A stretch of DNA of 51,811 nucleotides from positions 1 through 51,811 of the forward strand of contig NZ_JAODUA010000031.1 of the NCBI RefSeq assembly GCF_025399895.1, written 5' to 3'. Origin of the DNA: Streptomyces sp. ASQP_92 (GTDB lineage: Bacteria; Actinomycetota; Actinomycetes; Streptomycetales; Streptomycetaceae). The position numbers and the translations under genes are program-made. The notes under the pieces were generated by a model. The model was not told the DNA's origin, searched no databases, and worked only from the letters and a program-made list of their open reading frames with translations. Shown piece after piece: positions 31,067 through 40,465 of this stretch (its first letter is position 1; each line of letters begins with the position of its first letter).

Positions 31067-33928
31067 ATGCGCTTTCGCGGGAAGTCCATCCGCAGGAAGA
31101 TCGTGGCGTTGCTGCTGGTGCCGCTCGTCTCCCTCACCGCGCTGTGGGGGTTCTCCACCTACCTCACCGGCCGACAGGCCGGCGGCCTGATGGACGTGGC
31201 GCACATCGTCAAGAAGGTCGGCTACCCCATCGAGGACACCGTCCGCGTCCTCCAGCAGGAGCGCCGCCAGACCCTCGTCTATCTCGCCGACCAGCGACCG
31301 TCCGACGCGCTCGCCTCGCTCCGCGCCCGCCGGGTGGCCACCGACATCGCGATGACCAGGATCCGCGCCGCCGCCCACAACCCGGACGTCCGCGGCGACC
31401 TGCAACCCGCCGCGAAGGAACGCCTCAAGGCCGTGCTCGACGGCTTCGACTCGCTGACCGGGCTGCGCCGGTCCGTGGAGCAGGGCTCCGTCGACCGGCC
31501 CCAGGCGCTGGACTTCTACAACCGCCTCATCGACCCCTGCTACGGATTCCTCACCAATCTCCACGCCCTGGAGAACGTGGAGATGGACAAGCAGGGCCGC
31601 GCCCTGGTCGGCATCACCCGGGCCCGCGAGATGCTCTCGCGCGAGGACGCCCTCGTCGCCTCCTCCCTGATCACCCCGAGGACGACCGCCCCCGAACTGC
31701 GCCGGATGGCCGACCTGGTGGCCAACCGCCGGCTGCTCTACGAAACCGACCTGGAGAACCTGCCCCGGGCCGAACGCGACCGCTTCGAGCAGTACTGGAG
31801 CGGCCCCGACACCGAGGCGCTGCGCACCGCCGAGTCCGCCCTCATCGACGCCGGGCCCGCCAAGGACCGGCACCTCGACGCCGCCCGCTGGCAGCAGGCC
31901 GCCACACCGGTGCTCGACCGCCTCGCCCAGATGGGCACCCAGGCCGGCAACCGCTACCAGGACCGGGTCGAGCCGGTCGCCTTCAACGTGGTGATGAAAG
32001 CGGCCCTGACCGGAGTGCTCGGCCTGCTGGCCCTGCTGGTCTCCCTGTTCATGTCCGTACGCATCGGCCGCGAACTGGTCCGCGACCTCACCCGGCTCCG
32101 CAAGGAGGCCCACGAGGCCTCCGGGGTGCGCCTGCCGAGCGTGATGCGGCGCCTGGCCGCCGGCGAACAGGTCGACGTGGAGACCGAGGCGCCGCGCCTG
32201 GACTACGAACGCGACGAGGTCGGCCAGGTGGGCCAGGCCCTCAACACCCTGCAACGCGCCGCCGTCGAGGCCGCCGTCAAACAGGCCGACATGCGCCGCG
32301 GCGTCTCCGAGGTCTTCGTGAACCTCGCCCGCCGCAACCAGGTGCTCCTGCACCGCCAGTTGACGCTCCTGGACGCCATGGAACGGCGCACCGAGGACAC
32401 CGACGAACTCGCCGACCTGTTCCGCCTCGACCACCTGACCACCCGCATGCGCCGCCACGCCGAGGGCCTGGTGATCCTCTCCGGCGCCGCCGCCTCCCGG
32501 CAGTGGCGCAAGCCCGTCCAGCTCATGGACGTCGTACGCGCCGCGGTCGCCGAGGTCGAGGACTACGAGCGCATCGAGGTGCGCAGGCTGCCCCGGCTCG
32601 GCGTCGGCGGCCCCGCCGTCGCCGACCTCACCCACCTGATCGCCGAACTCCTGGAGAACGCCACGGTGTTCTCGCCCCCGCACACCGCGGTCCAGGTGCA
32701 CGGCGAACGCGTCGCCAACGGCTTCACCCTGGAGATCCACGACCGCGGGCTCGGCATGGCCCCGGAGATCCTCCTCGACGCCAACCTGCGCCTCGCCGAG
32801 ACCCCCGAGTTCGAGCTCTCCGACACCGACCGCCTCGGCCTGTTCGTGGTAAGCCGGCTCGCCCAGCGTCAGAACGTCCGTGTCTCGCTCCAGCCGTCCC
32901 CCTACGGCGGTACCACCGCCGTCGTGTTCATCCCGGCCACCCTGCTCACCGACGCGCCCGAGACCGAGGGCACCGGCTTCCGGCTCGACCGCAAGGCCGC
33001 CCGAAGTGACGGCCGGAGCGAGGGCCGGAGCGTCCCGGACGCCCCGCGCCGCGCGCTGTCACCGCTGCCCGTGGGCATCCCCGGCCAGTCGGTCCTGGAC
33101 GGCCCCGTCGAACTGGAGCCCCCCATCGACCCGTTGGGCTTCGACGAGCCCTCCGTGTTCGAGGCGCCGGTGGGCCGTGAGGGCATCGAGGCCGGGCGCG
33201 CCGGGCTGCTCCGCTCGGCCCGCCGGGCCGGCGGGTCCCCCGACGAGCGCCAGCAGCACGCGCAGGCGGCCGACGAGGGAGAGGACCACGAGCCGCTGCC
33301 GCTGCCGCGCCGGCTGCGCGTGCCGACACTGGTCAGCGACAACGGGCGGCGCGTCGACGGCCACGGCCGCGGCCATCCGGCATCCGAACCCGACCCCGCC
33401 CCCCAGGAAACCCGCGCCTTCGAGAGCCGGCTGCCCGAACGCCGAGCCGCCCAGCCGCCGCGCCCCGGCGACGCCCGGCCCGAGCCCCCGGCGGCGCAGC
33501 CCCTGCGCCCCGCGCCGCGCCCCTCGGGGCTGACACCGGTGCGGCCCGCCGGTCTCGCCGAACCGCCCGCGCCGGGGCCCGCCAACCCGGCGGACCTGCC
33601 GGGCGCGCCCAGCTCGGCCCCGTCCTGGGGCAGCCTGCCCGACGCGCCGCCCGCGGGCGAGCCGCCGCTGGGCGGGCTTCCGCGCCGGGTCCGCCAGGCG
33701 AGCCTGGCCCCCCAGCTCAAGGCCCCCGAGGGCCACCACGCCCCGCCCGACGACGGGCCCGATCCGGAGCGCGACGCCGACGAGGTGCGCGACAGGATGG
33801 CCTCACTGCAACGCGGCTGGCAGCGCGGCCGCAGGCACAACGAAGCTTCGGACACCGCGGAAGGACCATCCGCGCCGGGCCGGGGCGACACCGCACGACG
33901 AACCACACCGGAGGGGGACGGTCGATGA
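31067..33928 (+). CDS. cvnA: Conservon sensor histidine kinase-like protein CvnA (nitrate/nitrite-sensor type)
   Basis: 953 residues. A first membrane segment (about 12-33) is followed by an extracytoplasmic four-helix NIT-type sensing domain (to about 300), a second membrane segment (VMKAALTGVLGLLALLVSLF), a HAMP-like linker and a GHKL ATPase domain. The N box is AELLENATVFSPP and the G1 box EIHDRGLGMAPE. The last 330 residues are Pro/Arg/Ala-rich and probably disordered. There is no cognate response regulator; CvnA proteins signal through CvnB-D instead. ATG 31067 follows GGGGGAGG. The next gene overlaps by 4 bp (ATGA). Confidence 0.92.
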   Translation: MRFRGKSIRRKIVALLLVPLVSLTALWGFSTYLTGRQAGGLMDVAHIVKKVGYPIEDTVRVLQQERRQTLVYLADQRPSDALASLRARRVATDIAMTRIRAAAHNPDVRGDLQPAAKERLKAVLDGFDSLTGLRRSVEQGSVDRPQALDFYNRLIDPCYGFLTNLHALENVEMDKQGRALVGITRAREMLSREDALVASSLITPRTTAPELRRMADLVANRRLLYETDLENLPRAERDRFEQYWSGPDTEALRTAESALIDAGPAKDRHLDAARWQQAATPVLDRLAQMGTQAGNRYQDRVEPVAFNVVMKAALTGVLGLLALLVSLFMSVRIGRELVRDLTRLRKEAHEASGVRLPSVMRRLAAGEQVDVETEAPRLDYERDEVGQVGQALNTLQRAAVEAAVKQADMRRGVSEVFVNLARRNQVLLHRQLTLLDAMERRTEDTDELADLFRLDHLTTRMRRHAEGLVILSGAAASRQWRKPVQLMDVVRAAVAEVEDYERIEVRRLPRLGVGGPAVADLTHLIAELLENATVFSPPHTAVQVHGERVANGFTLEIHDRGLGMAPEILLDANLRLAETPEFELSDTDRLGLFVVSRLAQRQNVRVSLQPSPYGGTTAVVFIPATLLTDAPETEGTGFRLDRKAARSDGRSEGRSVPDAPRRALSPLPVGIPGQSVLDGPVELEPPIDPLGFDEPSVFEAPVGREGIEAGRAGLLRSARRAGGSPDERQQHAQAADEGEDHEPLPLPRRLRVPTLVSDNGRRVDGHGRGHPASEPDPAPQETRAFESRLPERRAAQPPRPGDARPEPPAAQPLRPAPRPSGLTPVRPAGLAEPPAPGPANPADLPGAPSSAPSWGSLPDAPPAGEPPLGGLPRRVRQASLAPQLKAPEGHHAPPDDGPDPERDADEVRDRMASLQRGWQRGRRHNEASDTAEGPSAPGRGDTARRTTPEGDGR

Positions 33929-34371
33929 CCGCGCCACAAGACTCAGCCGCAGCACGCAACGCCACCGGGAGCGGCGCCGGCGAACTCAACTGGCTCCTCG
34001 ACGAGTTGGTCGACCGCGTCGGCTCCATCCGCAAGGCCCTGGTGCTCTCCAGCGACGGCCTCGCCACCGGCACGTCGCGCGATCTGACCCGCGAGGACGG
34101 TGAGCACCTGGCGGCCGTCGCCTCCGGCTTCCACAGCCTCGCCAAGGGCGTCGGCCGGCACTTCGACGCGGGCAGGGTGCGCCAGACCGTCGTCGAACTC
34201 GACGACGCCTTCCTCTTCGTGACGGCCGCCGGCGACGGCAGCTGCCTGGCCGTCCTGTCCGACGCCGACTCCGACGTCGGACAGGTCGCCTACGAGATGA
34301 CCCTGATGGTCAAGCGGGTCGGCGTCCATCTGACCACCGCACCACGGACCGGCCTGCGCACCGGAGGGTGA
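33925..34371 (+). CDS. cvnB: Conservon roadblock/LC7 protein CvnB
   Basis: A 148-residue roadblock/LC7 (MglB-like) protein. The domain begins with LNWLLDELVDRVGSIRKALV, continues with LSSDGLATGTSRDLTREDGE and ends with QVAYEMTLMVKRVGVHLT. In the conservon complex it probably acts with the GTPase CvnD, as MglB does with MglA. It is translationally coupled to cvnA by an ATGA overlap and lies 27 bp before cvnC. Confidence 0.94.
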   Translation: MTAPQDSAAARNATGSGAGELNWLLDELVDRVGSIRKALVLSSDGLATGTSRDLTREDGEHLAAVASGFHSLAKGVGRHFDAGRVRQTVVELDDAFLFVTAAGDGSCLAVLSDADSDVGQVAYEMTLMVKRVGVHLTTAPRTGLRTGG

Positions 34372-34398
34372 GGGGGCGCGCCATGAGCGGGGGACACG

Positions 34399-34842
34399 AT
34401 GAGTGACCCGGACCAGCGGGCCCAGAACCAGGTGAGGGACGCCTCGGGGGTGGCCGCCCCGGGCCGGCCGCACCACTGGTTCGACGACGACGCCGGCCCG
34501 GTGGTGCGTCCGTACGCCATGACCCGGGGCCGTACCACCAGCGTCGGCCAGCACCGGCTCGACCTGATCGCCGTAGTCGTCCCGGAACCCGCCGCCGACG
34601 ACCCGGGCCGCGACCAGACGCTCTCACCGGAGCACGTGGAGATCGTCGAACGCTGCGGGGACTCGCCGCAGTCGATCGCCGAGCTCGCGGCGGGGCTCGA
34701 CCTCCCCGTCGGGGTGGTCCGGGTCCTGGTCGGCGACCTGGTCGCCGACGCCCTGGTGCACGTAACCCGACCCGTTCCGCCGGCCGAGCTGCCGGACGAG
34801 TCCCTTCTCCGCGAGGTGATCAATGGCCTTCGGGCGCTCTAG
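34399..34842 (+). CDS. cvnC: Conservon DUF742 protein CvnC
   Basis: A 147-residue DUF742 protein. HHWFDDDAGPVVRPYAMTRG is the conserved N-terminal block, and a winged-helix-like C-terminal half follows (SPQSIAELAAGLDLPVGVVR, VRVLVGDLVADALVHV). Its role in the CvnA-D complex is unknown. Its 3' end overlaps cvnD by 20 bp. Confidence 0.94.
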   Translation: MSDPDQRAQNQVRDASGVAAPGRPHHWFDDDAGPVVRPYAMTRGRTTSVGQHRLDLIAVVVPEPAADDPGRDQTLSPEHVEIVERCGDSPQSIAELAAGLDLPVGVVRVLVGDLVADALVHVTRPVPPAELPDESLLREVINGLRAL

Positions 34843-35428
34843 CCGCAGAAAGCGGCACGTCGATCCGGTGACGCTCAAGATCCTCGTCGCCGGCGGCTTC
34901 GGCGTCGGCAAGACCACCCTGGTCGGCGCGGTGAGCGAGATCCGGCCCCTGCGCACCGAGGAACAGCTCAGCGAGGCGGGCCGCCCGATCGACGACCTGG
35001 CCGGTGTGGAGGGCAAGAACACCACCACCGTGGCCATGGACTTCGGGCGCATCACGCTCCGCGAGGACCTGGTGCTCTATCTCTTCGGCACCCCGGGCCA
35101 GGACCGTTTCTGGTTCCTGTGGGACGAACTCGCCCAGGGCGCGCTCGGAGCCGTGGTCCTCGCCGACACCCGCCGTCTTGAGGACTGCTTCGCCGGCATC
35201 GACTACTTCGAGCGGCGCGGCATCCCGTTCACCGTCGCCGTCAACTGCTTCGACGACGCGGCCCGTTACCCCGCCGACACGGTGCGCGCGGCCCTCGACC
35301 TCGACCCCGAGGTGCCGCTGCTCATGTGCGACGCGCGGGAGCGCGAGTCCGTCAAGGAGATCCTCGTCGGGGTGGTCGAGCACGCCATGGCGATGTCGGC
35401 CAAGTCCCGCCAGCCCGCGACGACGTGA
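34823..35428 (+). CDS. cvnD: Conservon GTP-binding protein CvnD
   Basis: A 201-residue small Ras-like GTPase of the MglA/CvnD group. The P-loop is GGFGVGKTT and switch II is FGTPGQDRFWF; VNCFDDAA stands where NKxD is expected. The N-terminus is basic (GRSSRRKRH). It ends the cvnABCD operon and is the presumed output of the sensor complex. It is followed by a strong shared terminator. Confidence 0.95.
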   Translation: MAFGRSSRRKRHVDPVTLKILVAGGFGVGKTTLVGAVSEIRPLRTEEQLSEAGRPIDDLAGVEGKNTTTVAMDFGRITLREDLVLYLFGTPGQDRFWFLWDELAQGALGAVVLADTRRLEDCFAGIDYFERRGIPFTVAVNCFDDAARYPADTVRAALDLDPEVPLLMCDARERESVKEILVGVVEHAMAMSAKSRQPATT

Positions 35429-35443
35429 TGCCCCGCGCGTGAC

Positions 35444-35479
35444 GCGGCCCGTACCTCCGCCGACCGGGGTACGGGCCGC
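35444..35479. terminator. Bidirectional terminator between cvnD and glpK
   Basis: A perfect 12-bp stem (GCGGCCCGTACC at 35444-35455 with 35468-35479) with a 12-nt loop, in the 63-bp gap between two convergent stops. Confidence 0.9.
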
Positions 35480-35491
35480 GCGTGCGGGGGC

Positions 35492-37003
35492 CTACCGGTC
35501 GCCCTCCTCGTGCCAGTTGAGGCTGCGCTCCACCGCCTTGCGCCAGTTGGCGTACTCGCGCTCGCGGACCGGTGGCGTCATGCGCGGGGACCACTGCGCG
35601 TCGCGCCGCCAGTGCGCGGCCAGTTCATCGAGACCCGACCAGACACCGGTGGCGAGGCCCGCGGCGTACGCCGCTCCCAGGCAGGTCGTCTCGGACACCT
35701 CGGGGCGGATGACGGGGACCCCGAGCACATCTGCCTGATGCTGCATCAGGAGGTTGTTGACGGTCATGCCGCCGTCCACCTTCAGGGTCGTGATGGGTAC
35801 GCCCGAGTCCTGGAACATGGCGTCGACGACCTCGCGGGTCTGCCAGCTCGTCGCCTCCAGGACCGCGCGCGCGAGGTGCGCCTTCGTCACGTACCGGGTG
35901 AGACCGGTGATGACGCCCCGCGCGTCGGAGCGCCAGTAGGGCGCGAAGAGCCCCGAGAAGGCGGGCACGATGTACGCCCCGCCGTTGTCGTCGACGCTCG
36001 CCGCCAGGGATTCGATCTCGTCGGCGCTGCGGATGATGCCGAGCTGGTCGCGGAACCACTGGACCAGCGCGCCGGTGATCGCGATGGAGCCCTCCAGGCA
36101 GTAGACGGGCGGCTGTTCCCCGATCCGGTAGCCGACCGTGGTGATCAGCCCGTTCTTGGAGGGGACCGGCGTGGTACCGGTGTTGAGGAGCAGGAAACTC
36201 CCCGTGCCGTAAGTGTTCTTCGCGCTGCCCGCGTCGTAGCAGGCCTGTCCGAACACCGCCGCCTGCTGGTCGCCGAGCGCGGAGGCGACGGGCACCCCCG
36301 CCACCTGGCCGACGGCGGTCCCGTACACCTCGGCCGAGGACCGGATCTCGGGGAGCATCGCGCGAGGCAGGTTCATCGCCGCGAGGATTTCGGGGTCCCA
36401 CTCCAGGGTGGTCAGGTCCATCAGCAGGGTGCGGGAGGCGTTGGTGACGTCGGTGACATGTACGCCGCCGGACGTGCCGCCCGTCAGGTTCCAGATGAGC
36501 CAGGAGTCGATGGTGCCGAACGCGATCTCGCCGCGTTCGGCCCGGGCGCGCAGGCCGGGCACGCTGTCGAGCAGCCAGGCCGCCTTGGGGCCCGAGAAGT
36601 AACTGGCCAGCGGGAGCCCGGTGGTGTCGCGGAACCGGTCCTGCCCGTGCTCGCCCCCCAGTTCGTGGCAGAGCGCGGAGGTCCGGGTGTCCTGCCAGAC
36701 GATCGCGTTGTGAACGGGTTTGCCGGTCGCCCGGTCCCACAGAACGGTCGTCTCGCGCTGGTTGGTGATGCCGAGCGCGCTGAGCTGCCCGGCGCGCAGC
36801 CCGGCCCGGGCGAGCGCGCCCGCCACCACGGCCTGCACCTTGGACCAGATCTCGGCCGCGTCGTGCTCCACCCAGCCGGGCTTGGGGAAGATCTGCCGGT
36901 GTTCCCGCTGGTCGACGGCGACGATCGCCCCGTCCTGATTGAAGATGATGCAGCGGCTGGAGGTGGTGCCCTGGTCGATGGAGGCGACGAACCTGTCCGT
37001 CAT
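35492..37003 (-). CDS. glpK: Glycerol kinase
   Basis: 503 residues, the full FGGY-family length. It phosphorylates glycerol with ATP to sn-glycerol 3-phosphate. SIDQGTTSSRCIIF is the phosphate-binding loop. NQRETTVLWDRATGKP, ALGDQQAAVFGQ, NTYGTGSFLLLNTG and KVDGGMTVNNLLMQ are the family signatures. ATG 37003 is used; the upstream frame is long but unsupported. There is no glpF or glpD beside it, unlike the gyl operon of Streptomyces, so this may be a second glycerol kinase. The 199 bp upstream contain GTTCACC once but no repeated PHO-box unit. Confidence 0.96.
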   Translation of the reverse strand: MTDRFVASIDQGTTSSRCIIFNQDGAIVAVDQREHRQIFPKPGWVEHDAAEIWSKVQAVVAGALARAGLRAGQLSALGITNQRETTVLWDRATGKPVHNAIVWQDTRTSALCHELGGEHGQDRFRDTTGLPLASYFSGPKAAWLLDSVPGLRARAERGEIAFGTIDSWLIWNLTGGTSGGVHVTDVTNASRTLLMDLTTLEWDPEILAAMNLPRAMLPEIRSSAEVYGTAVGQVAGVPVASALGDQQAAVFGQACYDAGSAKNTYGTGSFLLLNTGTTPVPSKNGLITTVGYRIGEQPPVYCLEGSIAITGALVQWFRDQLGIIRSADEIESLAASVDDNGGAYIVPAFSGLFAPYWRSDARGVITGLTRYVTKAHLARAVLEATSWQTREVVDAMFQDSGVPITTLKVDGGMTVNNLLMQHQADVLGVPVIRPEVSETTCLGAAYAAGLATGVWSGLDELAAHWRRDAQWSPRMTPPVREREYANWRKAVERSLNWHEEGDR

Positions 37004-37202
37004 GGCTACCCCTGGTGCTCTGGCCGCGGCCGCGCTGGGCCGCGGGGGTGGACGGGGCCACCCAGCGCCCCACCCGGCGATACCGAGAGACAACGGGCAG
37101 TGTTCACCGGCCATGACGGACCGTCAAGAAGCGCGGCAGAAGCGGTGGTTGAGGGTGACTCCGCCGTGCCGCCCCGGCGGCGCGAACCCCGATGGGCCCG
37201 CC

Positions 37203-38393
37203 TCAGCGCACCGCCACCACTGCCGAGCCGTGCCCGAACAGGCCCTGGTTCGCGGTGATCCCCACCCGCGCCCCCTCGACCTGCCGGGCACCCGAGACGC
37301 CCCTCAACTGCCAGGTCAGCTCGCATACCTGGGCGATGGCCTGGGCGGGCACGGCCTCGCCGAACGACGCCAGGCCGCCACTGGTGTTGACCGGGATCCG
37401 GCCCCCGAGCGAGGTCACCCCGTCCCTGACGAGCTTGGCCCCCTCGCCGGGGCCGCACAGCCCGAGGTCCTCGTACCACTCCAGTTCCAGGGCGGTGGAC
37501 AGGTCGTAGACCTCGGCGAGCGACACCTCCTCGGGCCCGATGCCCGCCTCCTCGTACGCGGCCCGCGCGAGGGACGCCCGGAACGACTCCGGCGGGGGTT
37601 CGACGGCGACCGCCGAGTCGGTGGCGATGTCGGGCAGGTCAAGGACCGTGCGGGGGAAGGTGGGGGTGATGGTGGAGACCGCGCGGATCCGGACCGGATC
37701 GGGGACGCCGTGCCGGCGTGCGAAGTCCATGCCGGTCAGCACCAGGGCCGCGGCGCCGTCCGAGGTGGCGCAGATGTCGAGCAGGCGCAGCGGGTCGGCG
37801 ACCACCGCGGAGGCGGCGACCTCCTCGGCGGTGACGGCCTTGCGGTAGCGGGCGTTCGGATTGAGCGCGCCGAGCGCCGCGTTCTTCACCTTGACGCGCG
37901 CGAAGTCGTCGACCGTGTCGCCGTGCAGGGCCATGCGCCGCCGGGCGTACAGGGCGAAGTAGGCCGGATTGGTGGCGCCGAGCACCCGGAACCGGAGCCA
38001 GTCCGGGTCGTCGGGCCGCTCGCCCCCGGCCGGCGCGAAGAAACCCTTCGGCGCGGCATCGGCCCCCACGACCAGCACCACGTCCGCCAGGCCCGCCAGG
38101 ATCTGTGCCCGTGCCGCGCCGATCGCCTGCGCCCCGGAGGCGCAGGCCGCGTACACGCTGGTCACCCGGGCGCCCTGCCAGCCGAGCGCCCGCGCGAAGG
38201 TGGCGCCCGCCACGTAGCCCGGGTAGCCGCCGCGCACGGTGTCAGCGCCCACCACCGCCTGGACGTCACGCCAGTCGATCCCGGCGTCCGCGAGTGCGGC
38301 TCGGGCCGCCACGGTCCCGTACTCGACGAAACTCCGTCCCCACTTGCCCCACGGGTGCATTCCCGCGCCCAGGACCGCGATGTCCCCGCTCAT
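37203..38393 (-). CDS. Thiolase-like lipid-transfer/acetyl-CoA acetyltransferase family protein
   Basis: 396 residues of the SCP-x/Ltp-type thiolase family. The nucleophilic Cys lies in VYAACASGAQAIGAARAQIL and the C-terminal His in FGHGSAVVAV. NTSGGLASFGEAVPAQ and EVYDLSTALELEWYEDLGL are further family blocks. These enzymes cleave or condense beta-ketoacyl-CoA, often with a DUF35 partner, and the partner gene overlaps upstream by 4 bp (ATGA). The substrate could be a sterol or branched acyl chain but is not determinable. The ATG is fixed by the overlap. Confidence 0.9.
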   Translation of the reverse strand: MSGDIAVLGAGMHPWGKWGRSFVEYGTVAARAALADAGIDWRDVQAVVGADTVRGGYPGYVAGATFARALGWQGARVTSVYAACASGAQAIGAARAQILAGLADVVLVVGADAAPKGFFAPAGGERPDDPDWLRFRVLGATNPAYFALYARRRMALHGDTVDDFARVKVKNAALGALNPNARYRKAVTAEEVAASAVVADPLRLLDICATSDGAAALVLTGMDFARRHGVPDPVRIRAVSTITPTFPRTVLDLPDIATDSAVAVEPPPESFRASLARAAYEEAGIGPEEVSLAEVYDLSTALELEWYEDLGLCGPGEGAKLVRDGVTSLGGRIPVNTSGGLASFGEAVPAQAIAQVCELTWQLRGVSGARQVEGARVGITANQGLFGHGSAVVAVR

Positions 38394-38845
38394 GCCGCCA
38401 CCTCCACGGGCCGCCAGTGCCAGGTCGTCCGGGTGGTCGTGGCGTCCTCGTCGAGCACCCCCGCCACCACCTCGACCTCCATGCCGACCGCCAGATCGGC
38501 GAGGGTGACCCCCGGGGCCGCCTGACCGAGCACCACCATCCGCTCGGCCGCCAGCTCGACGGCGACAAGCACATAGGGTTCCCACTCCACCTGGGGGTCG
38601 GACAGATAGGGAGCGGGCGGGCGGTAGCGCCCGTCGGTGTAGGACCACACACGACCCCGCCGGGACAGGGGCACCTCCGTCAGTTCGCCGCCCCCGCATC
38701 CGGGGTTGCGGCAGAAGGCGTCCTCGCGCGGAAAGAAGACGGTGGAGCAGGCGGCGCAGCGAGTGCCGAGCAACCGGAAGCTCTCCCCCTGGGCATCGGT
38801 GAACCACCCCGCGACCACAGGCGTGCGTGAGCGTGCGTCTGTCAA
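38390..38845 (-). CDS. DUF35 Zn-ribbon/OB-fold protein, thiolase partner
   Basis: 151 residues. The N-terminal rubredoxin-like zinc ribbon has C30, C33, C45 and C50. The OB-fold follows (RRGRVWSYTDGRYRPP, PYVLVAVELAAERMVVLGQ). DUF35 proteins bind acyl-CoA substrates and form complexes with Ltp-type thiolases or aldolases. The start is a TTG at 38845, with GGGAGGGG immediately upstream. It is the first gene of the pair and is coupled to the thiolase. Confidence 0.92.
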   Translation of the reverse strand: MTDARSRTPVVAGWFTDAQGESFRLLGTRCAACSTVFFPREDAFCRNPGCGGGELTEVPLSRRGRVWSYTDGRYRPPAPYLSDPQVEWEPYVLVAVELAAERMVVLGQAAPGVTLADLAVGMEVEVVAGVLDEDATTTRTTWHWRPVEVAA

Positions 38846-38936
38846 GGCCCCTCCCGGCAGTCATTTCTGACGGAACGTCAGAAGTGTGCCACGGGCGCCC
38901 GGAGTTGGGGAGGGGCGGTCGCGGGCGGGTGCCGCC

Positions 38937-39293
38937 TCAGTGGCTCTCGGCGAGCCACTTCGCGGCGATCTCCCCGAGCTCGCGGTCCCGCCCGGCCAGC
39001 ATCATCGCGATCATCTGCCGGTCCCCGCGCAGCGACCAGGCGGGGTGCCCGAAGGTGGCCGGGTTGTTCTTCTCGATGAACCAGTGCGCGGGCCAGGCGG
39101 TCCCGTACCCGATGAGCGGCAGCGCGAGGGCGTACCGCCCGCGCCCGCGCGCGAGTCCGTACGCGGTGAGGGCCAGCCCGGTGAGGGTGCCGGTGAGATG
39201 GACCCACCGGGTGGCGGCCCGGGAGTGCATCGCCACGTAGTAGGGCCAGAACTCCTCGTACGAGTCGAACGTCGGCTTCGTCGTGTTCGTCAT
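38937..39293 (-). CDS. Mpo1/DUF962 family membrane protein
   Basis: 118 residues. TFDSYEEFWPYYVAMHSRA and TRWVHLTGT contain conserved His residues, and HWFIEKNNPATFGHPAWSLR the second His cluster. Yeast Mpo1 is an Fe(II)-dependent dioxygenase acting on 2-hydroxy fatty acids; bacterial members are unstudied. Two hydrophobic segments lie about residues 33-66. The ATG has no ribosome site, but TAGGTT (39306-39301) ends 7 nt before it, so the mRNA is probably leaderless. Confidence 0.88.
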   Translation of the reverse strand: MTNTTKPTFDSYEEFWPYYVAMHSRAATRWVHLTGTLTGLALTAYGLARGRGRYALALPLIGYGTAWPAHWFIEKNNPATFGHPAWSLRGDRQMIAMMLAGRDRELGEIAAKWLAESH

Positions 39294-39491
39294 ACGGCAG
39301 AACCTATTCGCTCTGCGGAGAACCGGATACGGCTCCTTGGCGTCCGAGAAGACAGAGCGGGCGCCCGGGACCGACGGGGGTGGCCCCGGCCGCCCGCTCG
39401 TATCCCCGCCCGGCCTCGAGCGGAATCGGCGCGCACGACGTCCGTGCTGCCCGCGCAGGGACGGGCGGCGCAACCGGAGTGCGGCACCGGC

Positions 39492-40367
39492 TCAGTGCCC
39501 GGCCACCGAGCGCCGGGCCACCGGGAAGTCGAAGTAGGTGTCCGGGAAGGGCTCCGGCCGGTAGGTGAAGTGCCACCACTCCTCCGGAAGATTGGCGAAA
39601 CCCTCCGCCGCGAGCGTGGTCTTGAGCAGCTGCCGGTTCGCGCGCTGTGCGCCCTGAATGCGGGGATCGTCGGTGTGCGCCAGGGTGTCGAAGCAGTCGA
39701 ACCCCGTGCCCATGTCGACGGAGTTGTCGGGGAACCGCTCGCCCTTCGGCGCGTAGCAGGGCACGAGGCGCTGCCCCGGGTGGTACGGCCGGGTGGGCGG
39801 CGCGGGCAGCCGGACGATCGTCAGATCCATCGTGCTGCCCCGGCTGTGCCCGGACTTCTCGGCGATGTAGCCGTCCGCGAACAGCCTCGATTTGTCGACC
39901 CGCGGATAGAACTCCGCCTTCATCCGTTCGTCGTCGAGGTCCTTCGCCCAGCGCACGAAGTGATCGACCGCCCGCTGCGGCCGGTAGCAGTCGTAGACCT
40001 TCAGCGAATAGCCCTGGCGCAGAAGCCTCACCTGCGCGCGGTGCAGGGCCTCGGCGGCCGGCCGGGTCAGGATGCACAGCGGCTGCCGGTAGCCGTCGAT
40101 CGGCTCGCCCACGAAGTCGTGCGGGGTGAGGTAGCGCATCTCCTGAAGGATGGACGGGTCGACCGAACGCAGCGCCACGAACTCCGCGGGCGCCTTGGGC
40201 TCCGGCGCCGCCCGCGCGGCGGGGGAGAGGGCCGTGACGGTGAGCAGCGCGGCGGAGGCGGCCAGAGCGCGCAGGGCGCGCCGCGATCGTGACGTCGGGC
40301 GGTGAAAGGGAGCGCCCGCCGGGCGTGGCAGGAAGGTGGTTCGTCCCTCGGTGCGTCGTCGTGTCAT
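39492..40367 (-). CDS. Secreted D-Ala-D-Ala dipeptidase, VanX-like (M15D)
   Basis: 291 residues. A long Arg-rich N-region is followed by a hydrophobic segment (ALRALAASAALLTVTALSP) and an AxA-type site, so it is exported by Sec or Tat. The zinc site motifs SGHSRGSTMDLT (His, Asp) and EEWWHFTY (catalytic Glu, His) are intact, and VYDCYRPQRAVDHF matches the substrate-binding Arg segment. It should cleave D-Ala-D-Ala, in cell wall recycling or remodelling. Export makes it unlike the cytoplasmic VanX of resistance clusters, and there is no vanHA here. A GTG two codons upstream (40373) is an alternative start. Confidence 0.92.
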   Translation of the reverse strand: MTRRRTEGRTTFLPRPAGAPFHRPTSRSRRALRALAASAALLTVTALSPAARAAPEPKAPAEFVALRSVDPSILQEMRYLTPHDFVGEPIDGYRQPLCILTRPAAEALHRAQVRLLRQGYSLKVYDCYRPQRAVDHFVRWAKDLDDERMKAEFYPRVDKSRLFADGYIAEKSGHSRGSTMDLTIVRLPAPPTRPYHPGQRLVPCYAPKGERFPDNSVDMGTGFDCFDTLAHTDDPRIQGAQRANRQLLKTTLAAEGFANLPEEWWHFTYRPEPFPDTYFDFPVARRSVAGH

Positions 40368-40465
40368 GTGCACACCCTCTATCAGGTCAACCGGCGTACG
40401 GGGAAGGGCGCTTGGGTGGGGGGCGGCTCCTCGGCAGGGCTGGCCCGGTCCGTTAGAGTCCGCGC

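Noticed and set aside
37095..37115. PHO box upstream of glpK
   Set aside because: GTTCACC occurs once near 37099, but neither neighbouring 11-bp unit resembles it.
39492..40367. Vancomycin-resistance determinant
   Set aside because: The enzyme is VanX-like, but it is exported and no vanH, vanA or vanRS genes accompany it; a cell-wall role is more likely.
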